From an uncultured Lachnospiraceae bacterium (GTDB taxonomy: Bacteria > Bacillota > Clostridia > Lachnospirales > Lachnospiraceae), in contig CATJIO010000126.1 in the NCBI GenBank assembly GCA_949740725.1, forward strand, positions 18,875 to 82,874: 64,000 bases of DNA, written 5' to 3'. The notes under the pieces were generated by a model, which was not told the DNA's origin, did not search any database, and worked only from the letters and a program-made list of their open reading frames with translations. The number at the start of each line of letters is the position of its first letter. The stretch's first letter is position 1. Shown here in pieces: positions 18,109 through 26,851 of this stretch. The position numbers and the translations under genes are program-made.

Positions 18109-19453
18109 CCTGCTGGAAAACCCACTGTTGGTCTGCCTGTTTCTTACTTTGTTGATTACCACTATGCTGGGCATTGGGAATATCCTGATCGTTTCCCTTC
18201 TGGGGCTGCTGCTTTGCCTGGCAGGGGCGTTACAGAGGCCGGGAAAGGTTGACCTGTGGATTTTGGCGCCGCTGATTCTCTACAACCTGCTCAGTATGGC
18301 CTCCTCCTGGCGGACATTCGGAAATGCTGTCAGCGGTTATGCATCTACGCAGATGCTGTATCCAGTGATCTATTTGGTCATGGCATGTCTGGATTTTTCA
18401 GCTCTGCGCCGTCTTAAGGGGCTTTGTGCCGCCTGGGCAGGAGCAGTGGCTGCCGTAGCGATGGGCCGTTTTGCCATCCAGGCCACGATGGGAAGCTCCG
18501 GAAGACTGGAAGGAGCACTGGGTAATCCTAATGCTTTGGGTATCTTCCTTGTGATTGGGTGGTTTGCCCTCATAGGATGCCGGGAGGATAAAGATCCTTT
18601 TCCCGGGAACTCCTTTCTGCCCTTTTTGGAGCCTCTCCTGCTGATGGCCGCCGCCATGACTGTATCTATGGGAAGTTTTGTGGCAATGGCGGCAGGGATT
18701 CTGAGCCTTTTGTACAGAAAGAAACGAGAGCATTCTTACCAGGAGGCCTTTTTGTATGGAAGCTGTCTCCTCTCCAAGGCAAGTCTAGGGATGGGAACCG
18801 GCATGCTGATCTATCTGGCTGCGGACAGGACAGGGATGCCCTGGCTGTGCCTGCCTTTCCTTTTCTACGGGTGCGCTATGGTGCTGCTCTTTAGAAGGCT
18901 GGAAACCTTTTTGGAGGCCTTCCCAAAGATGGCCGCGGCTATTCCCTGCCTGGGCCTGGCTGTGGGGATAACCGCTATTGCCGCAAGGCCCAATGCGGCA
19001 GCCACCTTTGTTGAGCGGTTGGAAATGATTCGGAATGGGATCCGCTATCTGGGAATGAAGCCTCTGCTGGGGGTAGGGCCGTATCAGTGGAGGATCCTGA
19101 ATCTGTATGACGGGGACAAATATTTTCATACCTACCACATTCACAACCTTTTCGTTCATGTAGGAGTGGAGATGGGGCTGCCAGCCATGGCTATGCTGGC
19201 GGTAATCACTATCCGGATTCTCAAAAAGGAGAAGTGCGCTGCCGGGAAAGCAGGGTTCATTGCCTTTCTTGTCCATAATCTGATGGACACCAGCTTTTTT
19301 TATATGGGGATCACCACGGCGGCGATGCTGTCTGTAGGGGAGCCTGGCCACGGGGGGACATCCCTGGATAGCAAGGTTATGGGCATACTGTGGGGTGGTC
19401 TGGGAGCTGGCTTTGCTTTACAGCTGTACTATCTGCTCCTCTTTTTGAATTAG
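18092..19453 (+). CDS. O-antigen ligase-like polytopic membrane protein
   Basis: The 453-aa protein has roughly ten to twelve hydrophobic segments. Its C-terminal half shows the Wzy_C/O-antigen ligase pattern: LLGVGPYQW, then a periplasmic-type loop with YHIHNLFVHVGVEMGLPAM, where the His residues and the xNxxxxxxxExG arrangement are typical. Members polymerise or transfer lipid-linked glycans on the outer face of the membrane. In a Gram-positive cell it may ligate or polymerise a wall or capsule glycan, or glycosylate surface proteins. I chose ATG 18092, with GGAGG about 9 nt upstream inside the small gene before it. Its neighbours are the BTAD regulator, a wall amidase and an LPKTG protein, so an envelope role is supported by context. 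Confidence 0.75.
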   Translation: MRRLDDLLENPLLVCLFLTLLITTMLGIGNILIVSLLGLLLCLAGALQRPGKVDLWILAPLILYNLLSMASSWRTFGNAVSGYASTQMLYPVIYLVMACLDFSALRRLKGLCAAWAGAVAAVAMGRFAIQATMGSSGRLEGALGNPNALGIFLVIGWFALIGCREDKDPFPGNSFLPFLEPLLLMAAAMTVSMGSFVAMAAGILSLLYRKKREHSYQEAFLYGSCLLSKASLGMGTGMLIYLAADRTGMPWLCLPFLFYGCAMVLLFRRLETFLEAFPKMAAAIPCLGLAVGITAIAARPNAAATFVERLEMIRNGIRYLGMKPLLGVGPYQWRILNLYDGDKYFHTYHIHNLFVHVGVEMGLPAMAMLAVITIRILKKEKCAAGKAGFIAFLVHNLMDTSFFYMGITTAAMLSVGEPGHGGTSLDSKVMGILWGGLGAGFALQLYYLLLFLN

Positions 19454-19528
19454 CGCACGGTCTGATGAAAATTTATTCTTTGGAGTTTCGCCAGTAATAC
19501 AGACAGAACACTTGTTGGGAGGCCTTAA

Positions 19529-20230
19529 ATGAATACGGAGAAGAAAAAATTTTTAAGCATATGGTTTCTTCTGCTGGGCTTTTGCAGCGGAGCGGCAATC
19601 GTCCTGGCACTCTGCCTCCGCGCCCAGTTACAGCGTCCGGACTACATAGGAAGAGAGCTAACTGTTCAGGAAGAAGCGCAAATTATCAGCCGAAACAGTC
19701 CGCTGATTCAGTACATTGCCTTGACGGCAAATGGGGATTTCCCACGGGCTCAAAAGATCACCAAGATTACCATCCATCACATGGCGGGGGATCTGAGCCT
19801 GGAGGATTTGGGAGAGTCTTTTTCCCGGGCAGACCGAAAGGCGTCCGCCAATTATGCTATTGACAGCGCAGGCAGGGTGGCCCTCTATGTGGAGGAAATG
19901 AACCGTGCATGGACCTCCAGCAGCCGGGAAAATGATCACCAGGCAGTGACGGTGGAGGTGGCAAACGATGAGATGGGAGGTAACTGGCATGTAAGTGACC
20001 AGGCTTACCAAAAACTGGTGGAGTTGTGTGTGGATATCTGCAGGCGGAACGGGATTAGGGAATTAGTTTTTACCGGAGACGCCCAGGGAAGCTTAACCCT
20101 ACACAATATGTTTTCTGATGAGACGGAATGTCCCGGCCCCTATTTGGAAGGCCGGATGGCGGAGCTTGCAGATCAGGTGAATGAAGGGCTGAGAGGTGGA
20201 GATTATGGGGTGGCTTCAGGTGAACCATAG
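19529..20230 (+). CDS. Membrane-anchored N-acetylmuramoyl-L-alanine amidase (Amidase_2)
   Basis: The 233-aa protein starts with an uncleaved-looking signal anchor (about residues 9-30). The catalytic domain follows at about 75-215 and fits the Amidase_2/PGRP fold: ITIHHMAG gives the first zinc His (residue 83 or 84), NYAIDSAG and VTVEVAND are the usual core strands, and LHN-MFSDETECPGPYL gives the second His (192) and a Cys (201) in place of a wall-type Asp/Cys ligand. It would cleave the bond between MurNAc and L-alanine in peptidoglycan on the outer face of the membrane. GGGAGG lies 7 nt before the ATG. It stands between the ligase-like gene and the LPKTG gene and may help insert or release surface polymers. 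Confidence 0.85.
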   Translation: MNTEKKKFLSIWFLLLGFCSGAAIVLALCLRAQLQRPDYIGRELTVQEEAQIISRNSPLIQYIALTANGDFPRAQKITKITIHHMAGDLSLEDLGESFSRADRKASANYAIDSAGRVALYVEEMNRAWTSSSRENDHQAVTVEVANDEMGGNWHVSDQAYQKLVELCVDICRRNGIRELVFTGDAQGSLTLHNMFSDETECPGPYLEGRMAELADQVNEGLRGGDYGVASGEP

Positions 20231-20342
20231 TGTTGAAACGCGAACTACAGGAGAAAAATCAATGCGGAATCTTGCATTTTTATCTATAGATATCAAGAGG
20301 ATTCTTTAGGAAATCCTTTGCGGAGGAAGGAGAATTTATGGA

Positions 20343-23306
20343 ATGGCGCTGAAAAAGAAAGGAAGGACGCTGATCTCAGCTTGTATTATGGGGCTGATGG
20401 CTCTGCTGGCAGGGGCAGTGGCTTTTGCCGATGATGCGGGGAAATTAGGAATGCCGGAATGTGTGGAAAGCCTTACTAACGGCTACGGACTAATCCTGGA
20501 GAAGCTTATTTCTGCCAATACACAGGAGATGATGGAAAAGGCGGAAAAGGAAAAATATACCTTCAAGGTAAATGGCCTGGAGGTAACCCTTGGGGGTGAG
20601 GGAGAAGATTCATGGAAAAAATGCTTGAGTTTTGATAAATTATGGGACAATATGGCAGAAAGTACAGGAAAAAAATCCATGCCTGTTACAATAGAGGAGA
20701 TGGATAATTCCTTGAAAGCGGATTCTATATCTATGGAAATCAAGGGCAATATTAACATCAATTCTGTCAGCAATATTCAGCTAAGGGAGGATCTCCATGC
20801 CTCGGTAGATTGGAGTAAGGCTGTGGGGAAGGCGCCCAGTGAAGTTGAAGTGGAACTATACTTTGGATCGTCCCAGGGAAAGCTGACAAGCACACCAGGA
20901 GGGATAACTTCATATAAGTGGGAGAACTTAGACAAATTTAGCCAATATGAGATTATAATTAGAGAAAACTATGAATTTACCAATCCGAACCTGCAGCTTA
21001 GGATAGTGAGAAAGGGGAAAATGTGTCAGATTATCCTGGATTCATCTTCATCCAGCTCTCTGTCGCTTTATCTATGCACAACGGACTCAGGAGGGACATC
21101 CTACACGCCTCTTGATCAGCTGGGAGAGTTTCCAATAGAGGCAGAGAAAGGGTATGGGGTTTGTATAGAGGACGGAGGACAATATAAAGAGCTGTTAATG
21201 CTGAATCAACAGGAGCTTGTGAATCTAACGGCAAAGTATAGCTTTGATGCATCGGGTATAATGTCAAAGCCGGAGAACGTTCAGATTCAGCTATATAAGA
21301 AAGAGGAAGCAGATGGGAACGGGGATTCAGAAACATTAGAATTGAACAGCAAAAATCAATGGAAAGCGTCAATAGAGCTGCCATGCATGATAAAGGAATA
21401 TGATGGAGAAGCAGGAGACATTGAACTGTATGAGGCGGATTTCTCCTATATACTAAAAGGCCCAAAAATCACATTCGATTTAACGGAGACAACCCAAATA
21501 TCGTTAATTGCGACCAATGTTTTTTCAGAACCTGAGCCAGAAAAGGGTAGTTTAAAGGTAGTGAAACAATGGAATGATAAGAATAATGCAGCATCCTCCC
21601 GTCCGAAGGAGATTCAGGTACAACTATACCAAGGCACAAAATCGGATGTCAATCCAGATGAGGATGAAACGAGAAAGCCTTATGGAACACCTAAGACGCT
21701 GAGGGGATCTTCAGGAAGCAACACCTGGAGCGCGGTCTGGCCAGATCTGCCACAAAAGGATGAACAGGGGAATCCCTACATATACAGTGTAAAGGAAATC
21801 CTTCCAGAAGGATGCGACGATTACCAGGTTACTTACGAAAATAATCAAATTATCCTTTCCTCCGGCGTGACGGCGCCGATTGTCTTGGAGGAGGCCACAC
21901 CTTCAAATGCCGTGCCGAGAGAGGAAGAGGAGGATTCATCCAGTGCCCAGAAAGAAGAGGAAGAAGAGGAGACAGAGAATAGTCGCCCCATAGCGACTTC
22001 CTCTGAGGCGTCCCGGCCTTCCACCGCTACCCCATCAAATGCTGTGGGGAAAACCGAACAGCCTTCTCCCAAGAAGGGGATAGAGTACGAAGCCTTCTTC
22101 AACAGGAAAAGGGAAGATGCCGCGCCGTCCGGTGATCCGGAAGTGACGGTGCTGCTTGGCGGGCCAGAGGAAAAGAAGGATGAGGGCCCAGCCGATGATC
22201 CGATTCCCACCATCACCATCATCAATACCTACCACCCAGAAGATCCAGATGACCCGGATGACTCAGATGAGTTTTATGGAAGCTTAATCCTCAACAAACG
22301 AATCCTGGGTATCCCATCAGAGGCTTGGCCAGAGGAGGGATATCATTTTACCATTCAGGGACTGGGGGGATTGGACTACAGCCATGATGTAACGATCCTG
22401 GGAGAGGGATCTGTACATATTGAAGGCCTGAAGCAGGGCAGCTATTCCATCACAGAGAGAGGCGGCGCAATCGACGGCTATATCCTGACCATTGACGGAG
22501 GAGGAACCGTCTACGTAAAAGCTGGGGAGGATACTGAGGCAACGGTTACGAACATTTACAGCCGCCCAGGAAGGGGAAATCTTTCCATCAAAAAGAGAGT
22601 GACGGGCAGCAGAGGCGATCCATACAAGGACTTTACTTTCCGCGTTATCTTGCTTAATGAACAGGGAGAACCTCTTCCCGAAACCTATCCTTATACTGGT
22701 TCTAAGGAAGGCGTGATTGCCAGTGGCGGAACCATAGTCTTAAAGCATAACGAGGCGGTTACCATCAGCGGCCTGCCGGAAAATACCAAATACCAGGTAG
22801 AAGAGCTTGAGGCCAATCAAGATGGCTATACCACCACTACCTCGGGAAATGAATCCGGAACCATTCGGCTCTACCAGGCAAACGAAGTGATATTTTACAA
22901 CCATAAGCCTGGGGGAGGGGGAGGCGGAGGAGGGAAAAACCCGCCGCCAGATCCCACCCCGCCGCCCACGCCAACTTCTCCCACAACGTTAAAGGAGGAA
23001 ACCCCGCCAGTGCCAGAAACTATTCCAGATCGTCCAACGGATCTGCCAGATCCGAATTCGCCAGACGCGCCGGATCGCTTTACCATCTGGGATGGAGATG
23101 TACCTAAGAGCTATGTGCGGGTATGGAATCCGGAGACCGAGGAATTTATGTGGATTCCAGAGGATGAGATCCCCTTAGCTTCCGCCCTGCCAAAGACCGG
23201 GCACAGAGGCAACGGCATTGGATGGGTATGCATGAGCATTCTCTCTCTGATGGGTATGGGAGTGTTGATTTACTGGAAGAAAAGAGAACATGATTTTGTA
23301 GAGTAA
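20343..23306 (+). CDS. LPKTG-anchored surface protein with Cna-B-type domains
   Basis: The 987-aa protein has a signal peptide (about residues 1-29) and a C-terminal sortase signal: LPKTG at 949-953, a hydrophobic helix and a KKREHDF tail. A Cna-B domain lies at about 400-505 (SLKVVKQWND, IQVQLYQGT, YSVKEILPEG). Two more SpaA/DUF5979-like beta domains lie at about 640-740 (SLILNKRILG ... YSITERGG) and 745-850 (LSIKKRVTG ... YQVEELEA). Between them is an acidic and Ser/Pro-rich linker (about 515-640); a Gly-run and Pro-rich stretch precedes LPKTG. Such proteins act as adhesins or pilin-like stalks with isopeptide bonds. The start is ATG 20343, with GGAGGAAGGAG 10 nt upstream; the ATG at 20338 opens only a four-codon frame. 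No sortase gene is in the window. Confidence 0.85.
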   Translation: MALKKKGRTLISACIMGLMALLAGAVAFADDAGKLGMPECVESLTNGYGLILEKLISANTQEMMEKAEKEKYTFKVNGLEVTLGGEGEDSWKKCLSFDKLWDNMAESTGKKSMPVTIEEMDNSLKADSISMEIKGNININSVSNIQLREDLHASVDWSKAVGKAPSEVEVELYFGSSQGKLTSTPGGITSYKWENLDKFSQYEIIIRENYEFTNPNLQLRIVRKGKMCQIILDSSSSSSLSLYLCTTDSGGTSYTPLDQLGEFPIEAEKGYGVCIEDGGQYKELLMLNQQELVNLTAKYSFDASGIMSKPENVQIQLYKKEEADGNGDSETLELNSKNQWKASIELPCMIKEYDGEAGDIELYEADFSYILKGPKITFDLTETTQISLIATNVFSEPEPEKGSLKVVKQWNDKNNAASSRPKEIQVQLYQGTKSDVNPDEDETRKPYGTPKTLRGSSGSNTWSAVWPDLPQKDEQGNPYIYSVKEILPEGCDDYQVTYENNQIILSSGVTAPIVLEEATPSNAVPREEEEDSSSAQKEEEEEETENSRPIATSSEASRPSTATPSNAVGKTEQPSPKKGIEYEAFFNRKREDAAPSGDPEVTVLLGGPEEKKDEGPADDPIPTITIINTYHPEDPDDPDDSDEFYGSLILNKRILGIPSEAWPEEGYHFTIQGLGGLDYSHDVTILGEGSVHIEGLKQGSYSITERGGAIDGYILTIDGGGTVYVKAGEDTEATVTNIYSRPGRGNLSIKKRVTGSRGDPYKDFTFRVILLNEQGEPLPETYPYTGSKEGVIASGGTIVLKHNEAVTISGLPENTKYQVEELEANQDGYTTTTSGNESGTIRLYQANEVIFYNHKPGGGGGGGGKNPPPDPTPPPTPTSPTTLKEETPPVPETIPDRPTDLPDPNSPDAPDRFTIWDGDVPKSYVRVWNPETEEFMWIPEDEIPLASALPKTGHRGNGIGWVCMSILSLMGMGVLIYWKKREHDFVE

Positions 23307-23315
23307 TGGATAGGG

Positions 23316-23344
23316 AAAGGATGTTGCCGCGGCAACATCCTTTT
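23316..23344 (+). terminator. Palindromic terminator after the LPKTG gene
   Basis: A perfect 28-nt palindrome (GGATGTTGCC and GGCAACATCC arms flanked by AAA and TTT) follows the stop codon and ends in TTTT. It should stop transcription and, being symmetrical, may work in both directions. Confidence 0.75.
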
Positions 23345-23480
23345 CTGGAATAAAATCACGAAAAAGCTATGGCAAATGAATCCAGCTTTTGACTAGAAAC
23401 ATTTATTGTGAATTGTTTGATTTTTACAAGCAATAAAATCATCAGGATAAAATTATGCTATGAATGTCAAAATTTTACCG

Positions 23481-23509
23481 TTTCCATTAATAGAATATTA
23501 ATATATAAT
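23481..23509 (+). promoter_or_regulatory. Sigma-A promoter of the TRAP operon
   Basis: TTTCCA (23481-23486), 17-nt spacer, perfect TATAAT (23504-23509). The rest of 23345-23579 is AT-rich leader with no gene that I can support. Confidence 0.65.
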
Positions 23510-23579
23510 GTAAGAGTATACGAAAAAAAGCTGATTTGCGTAAGAAAATCAGCAAAAATGTATCAAGGAGGATGTAACG

Positions 23580-24713
23580 ATGAGGAAAAAAATGTTAAGC
23601 ATTGCACTGTGTGCAGCGATGGTTAGCTCCATGGCAGCCTGCGGGTTAAAGAGCCCGGAAACTACCACGGCGGCAGCGGAGACCACTACGGCGGCAGCAG
23701 CAGAAGAGACCAAGGCTGAGGCTGAGGCGCCGGAAGGTGAGGAGAAAGAAGCTGAGGCAGCAGGCGGATCTGATTCACCGGCAGCCAATGATCCCCAGGT
23801 AACTTTGGTATATGCAGAGGTTAACCCGCCGGAGTCTCTGATCGGACAGGTTGACGTGAAATTTAAGGAGGCCGTAGAGGAGCTTTCCGGCGGCTCCATT
23901 AAGATCGACTTACAGGCCAGCGGCGTGCTGGGTGCAGAGGGCGACGTTCTGGATAACATGCTGGGCGGCGTAGGTACCATTGATATGGCCCGTGTATCAG
24001 TATCCACCTTATCCGGTTATGGCGTTCCCAAGTCTACCCTGCTTGCAATTCCCTATGCTTTCGTAGACCGCGATCATTTCTGGAAGTTTGCTGCCAGCGA
24101 TGTAGCGCAGGAGATTATGAATGAGACTCAGGAAGTTGGTTTAGGCGTAAGAGGCCTGTTCTATGGTGAGGAAGGATTCCGCCATATCTTTACTTCCAAG
24201 GAGATCAAGGGAATTGAAGACTTAGCCGGATTAAAGATCCGTGTTTCCACTGACCCGGTTATGGTTAACATGATTAATGCCTTAGGAGCGAATGCAACTG
24301 TTGTTGCTTATACTGAGCTGTACACCTCTCTTCAGACTGGCGTGGTAGACGGCGCGGAAAATCCCATTGCCAACTATCAGGCAAATGCCTTTACTGAGGT
24401 TGCTCCAAACCTGATTCTGGACGGACATCAGCTTGGACTGATCGAAGTAATCATTACCGACGCGGCTTGGGATAAGCTGACTGACGCACAGAAAGACTGT
24501 ATGATTCAGGCTGCTGAGATCGCAGGCGCTTATAACAAGGAAACCGTTCAGGCAACTGAGGACAAGGTTTTGGATGAGCTGAGAGCAGCTGGCATCAATG
24601 TCGTAGAAGTGCCGGACAAGACCCCCTGGGTTGAGGCTTGTAAGGATGTTATGGCCGAAGCTTCCAAGGGATATGAGGATCTGTTCCAGAGAATCGTTGA
24701 CCTGGCGAACTAA
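23580..24713 (+). CDS. dctP: TRAP transporter solute-binding lipoprotein DctP
   Basis: The 377-aa protein is a DctP-family periplasmic-type binding protein. A lipoprotein signal ends in the lipobox MAAC (Cys about residue 21). A Thr/Ala/Glu-rich spacer to about residue 65 tethers it to the membrane. The binding domain contains the family marks VEELSGGSIKIDLQASG, GLKIRVSTDPVMVNM with the substrate-carboxylate-binding Arg, and the later TSLQTGVVDGAENPIANY. It delivers an organic acid to DctQM, which use the sodium or proton gradient. GGAGG precedes the ATG. The permease genes follow, separated by an internal terminator-like hairpin. The substrate is unknown; the PL22-like and CoA-transferase neighbours point to a uronate or another carboxylate. 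Confidence 0.9.
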   Translation: MRKKMLSIALCAAMVSSMAACGLKSPETTTAAAETTTAAAAEETKAEAEAPEGEEKEAEAAGGSDSPAANDPQVTLVYAEVNPPESLIGQVDVKFKEAVEELSGGSIKIDLQASGVLGAEGDVLDNMLGGVGTIDMARVSVSTLSGYGVPKSTLLAIPYAFVDRDHFWKFAASDVAQEIMNETQEVGLGVRGLFYGEEGFRHIFTSKEIKGIEDLAGLKIRVSTDPVMVNMINALGANATVVAYTELYTSLQTGVVDGAENPIANYQANAFTEVAPNLILDGHQLGLIEVIITDAAWDKLTDAQKDCMIQAAEIAGAYNKETVQATEDKVLDELRAAGINVVEVPDKTPWVEACKDVMAEASKGYEDLFQRIVDLAN

Positions 24714-24802
24714 TCTGTATCATTCGCAGGAGCAGTCCTGTGTTCTGACGTAAGTAAGGCTGCTGTCCGCAGCCCAGCTGGGCGTAGACAGCAGCAGATT
24801 AA

Positions 24803-24839
24803 GGGCACAGAGGAATTGAGGCCTCTGTGCCCATTTTTT
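24803..24839 (+). terminator. Attenuator-like terminator between dctP and dctQ
   Basis: GGGCACAGAGG (24803-24813) pairs with CCTCTGTGCCC (24822-24832) and is followed by ATTTTTT, directly before the AAGGAGGG of dctQ. Partial termination here would give more binding protein than permease. A second imperfect hairpin lies at about 24760-24793. Confidence 0.75.
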
Positions 24840-24852
24840 AAGGAGGGCAGGT

Positions 24853-25371
24853 ATGTCGATTTTTGATAAAATTGATAAGATTAAACCATTATATGACATA
24901 ACGTATAAAGCGATTATGCTGGTCTGCAAGCTTCTGCTAATTGCAGATATCTGCATTACATCCTACGCCATATTAGGCCGTTATGTCCCCTTTATTCCGG
25001 ATCCTACCTGGAGTGAGGAGATCGTGCTGACGCTGATGTCTTACATGGCAGTGCTCTCTGCGGCCCTTGCTATCCGCCGGGGCGCTCACATCCGTATGAC
25101 TGCGCTGGATCGCTATCTTCCCAATGCGCTGGTAAGGTTCCTGGATATTCTGGCCGATGTGTCTGTACTGGTTCTGGCCTTTATCATGTTGACGATAGGC
25201 TGGAAGTATGCCAATGGTATCGGCGCCAAGGGCTTTTATCCCAGTATGCCTGGCTTAAGCAAGCGGTGGATGTATATGCCTATTCCGGTTGCTGGTCTGG
25301 TTATGATTATTTTCGAGCTGGAAGCTCTGTATAATCATGTGAAAAGTATCTTTGTAAAGGAGGAGAAGTAA
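24853..25371 (+). CDS. dctQ: TRAP transporter small permease DctQ
   Basis: The 172-aa protein has four hydrophobic segments, as usual for DctQ, with the family motif around WSEEIVLTLMSYMAVLSAALAI and IRRGAHIRM between the second and third helix. It is the small membrane subunit that scaffolds the large permease DctM. AAGGAGGGC lies just upstream of the ATG. The stop overlaps the dctM start by one base (TAATG), so both subunits are translated together. Confidence 0.9.
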   Translation: MSIFDKIDKIKPLYDITYKAIMLVCKLLLIADICITSYAILGRYVPFIPDPTWSEEIVLTLMSYMAVLSAALAIRRGAHIRMTALDRYLPNALVRFLDILADVSVLVLAFIMLTIGWKYANGIGAKGFYPSMPGLSKRWMYMPIPVAGLVMIIFELEALYNHVKSIFVKEEK

Positions 25372-26672
25372 TGGATGTAAACGTTGCGATTCTAATTTTA
25401 CTTGGCAGTTTCCTGCTGATGATAGTACTTCGTTTCCCCATCGCCTACGCGGTGGCGATTTCCTCCGTGCTCTGCCTGGTGTACCAGGGGCTTCCTCTGC
25501 AGACAATCTGTCAGCAGATGGTAAAGGGCATCAGCTCCTTCAGCCTGATGGCTGTTCCCTTCTTTATCACCATGGGGTGCCTCATGGGATCTGGAGGTAT
25601 TTCTGAGAAGCTGATCGCTTTAGCGGACTCCTGTGTGGGATGGATGCGGGGCGGTATGGCGATGGTTAACATCGTGGCATCCTACTTCTTTGGCGGAATA
25701 TCCGGATCAGCTGCAGCGGATACTGCTTCCCTCGGCTCGATCCTTATCCCGATGATGGTGGATCAGGGCTATGACGGGGACTTTTCCACAGCAGTTACCA
25801 TCACCTCTTCCTGTGAAGGACTTCTGGTTCCCCCAAGCCACAACATGGTTATCTACGCTACTACCATCGGCGGCGTGTCTGTGGGAAGCTTATTCCTGGC
25901 TGGCTACGTTCCCGGCGCTCTCTTAGCGCTCTCGCTGATGATTGGATCTTACATTATTTCGGTAAAGCGCAATTATCCCAAGGGCGAGCCCTTTAGCATC
26001 AAGCGTCTGATCAAGCAGCTGTCTATCTCTATCTGGGCTCTGGCAGCAGTTCTCATCGTAGTTGTGGGCGTTATCTGTGGTGTATTTACGGCTACGGAGT
26101 CTGCGGCTATTGCAGTTATCTACAGCTTGATTGTCAGCGTATTTATTTACAAGGGTCTGGATTGGAAGGGCGTTTGGAATATCTTAAACGACTGTGTGGA
26201 CACTTTGTCCATCGTATTGATCCTGATTTCCACTTCCAGTGTGTTTGGCAACTGTCTGACTCTGCTCCATGTGCCGGATCTGGCGGCTAATGCCATCACT
26301 GGACTTACCTCTAATCCGATCCTCATCGCGCTGCTTTTGAACTTGATCCTTCTGCTCTTAGGATGTATAATGGATATGGCGCCAATCATTCTGATTGCGG
26401 CTCCTATTTTGGCCCCTATTGCCATCTCTATCGGCATTAGCCCCATTCAGTTTGGTATCATGATCGTATTGAACTGCGGCATTGGCCTTCTGACTCCTCC
26501 AGTAGGCTCTGTGCTTTTCATCGGCTCGGCTGTGGCAAAGCTGCCTATGGAGAAGGTGGTTAAGGCGACCCTGCCATTCTACCTATGTATGATCGTAACT
26601 CTGCTTTTAATCACCTTTGTTCCGGCTATCAGCCTGTGGCTGCCGTCGGTATTGGGAGGAGCTGCATTATAA
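25371..26672 (+). CDS. dctM: TRAP transporter large permease DctM
   Basis: The 433-aa protein has about twelve hydrophobic helices and the DctM family pattern: PFFITMGCLMGSGGISEKLI, GGISGSAAADTASLGSILIP and the later LNCGIGLLTPPVGSVLF. It is the transport channel subunit that exchanges an organic acid with sodium ions or protons. The start overlaps the dctQ stop by one base. The next 170 nt contain only a hairpin and lead to the PL22-like gene. Confidence 0.9.
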   Translation: MDVNVAILILLGSFLLMIVLRFPIAYAVAISSVLCLVYQGLPLQTICQQMVKGISSFSLMAVPFFITMGCLMGSGGISEKLIALADSCVGWMRGGMAMVNIVASYFFGGISGSAAADTASLGSILIPMMVDQGYDGDFSTAVTITSSCEGLLVPPSHNMVIYATTIGGVSVGSLFLAGYVPGALLALSLMIGSYIISVKRNYPKGEPFSIKRLIKQLSISIWALAAVLIVVVGVICGVFTATESAAIAVIYSLIVSVFIYKGLDWKGVWNILNDCVDTLSIVLILISTSSVFGNCLTLLHVPDLAANAITGLTSNPILIALLLNLILLLLGCIMDMAPIILIAAPILAPIAISIGISPIQFGIMIVLNCGIGLLTPPVGSVLFIGSAVAKLPMEKVVKATLPFYLCMIVTLLLITFVPAISLWLPSVLGGAAL

Positions 26673-26777
26673 TTGGCAAATCAATAAGGCATGAGCTTGT
26701 TTTCCGGAGCGTTGGTTCAGGCTTTCTGCCTGGATAAGCATTTGTCTTCTGGAAAAGGGGAAATGCGGTAATATTTG

Positions 26778-26811
26778 GGCCGTCATTGCAAATAGTCCTG
26801 CAATGGCGGCC
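26778..26811 (+). other. Hairpin before the PL22-like gene
   Basis: GGCCGTCATTGCA (26778-26790) pairs with TGCAATGGCGGCC (26799-26811) with one G-T pair. No T-run follows, so read-through is expected. It may be a processing or stability element between the transporter and lyase genes. Confidence 0.5.
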
Positions 26812-26851
26812 TAAAGCAGTCATATATTTCAATTTAGGAATGGAGGAAACA

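Noticed and set aside
23408..23626. 72-codon frame before dctP
   Set aside because: It spans the TATAAT promoter, overlaps the dctP start in another frame, and has no ribosome-binding site or recognisable domain.
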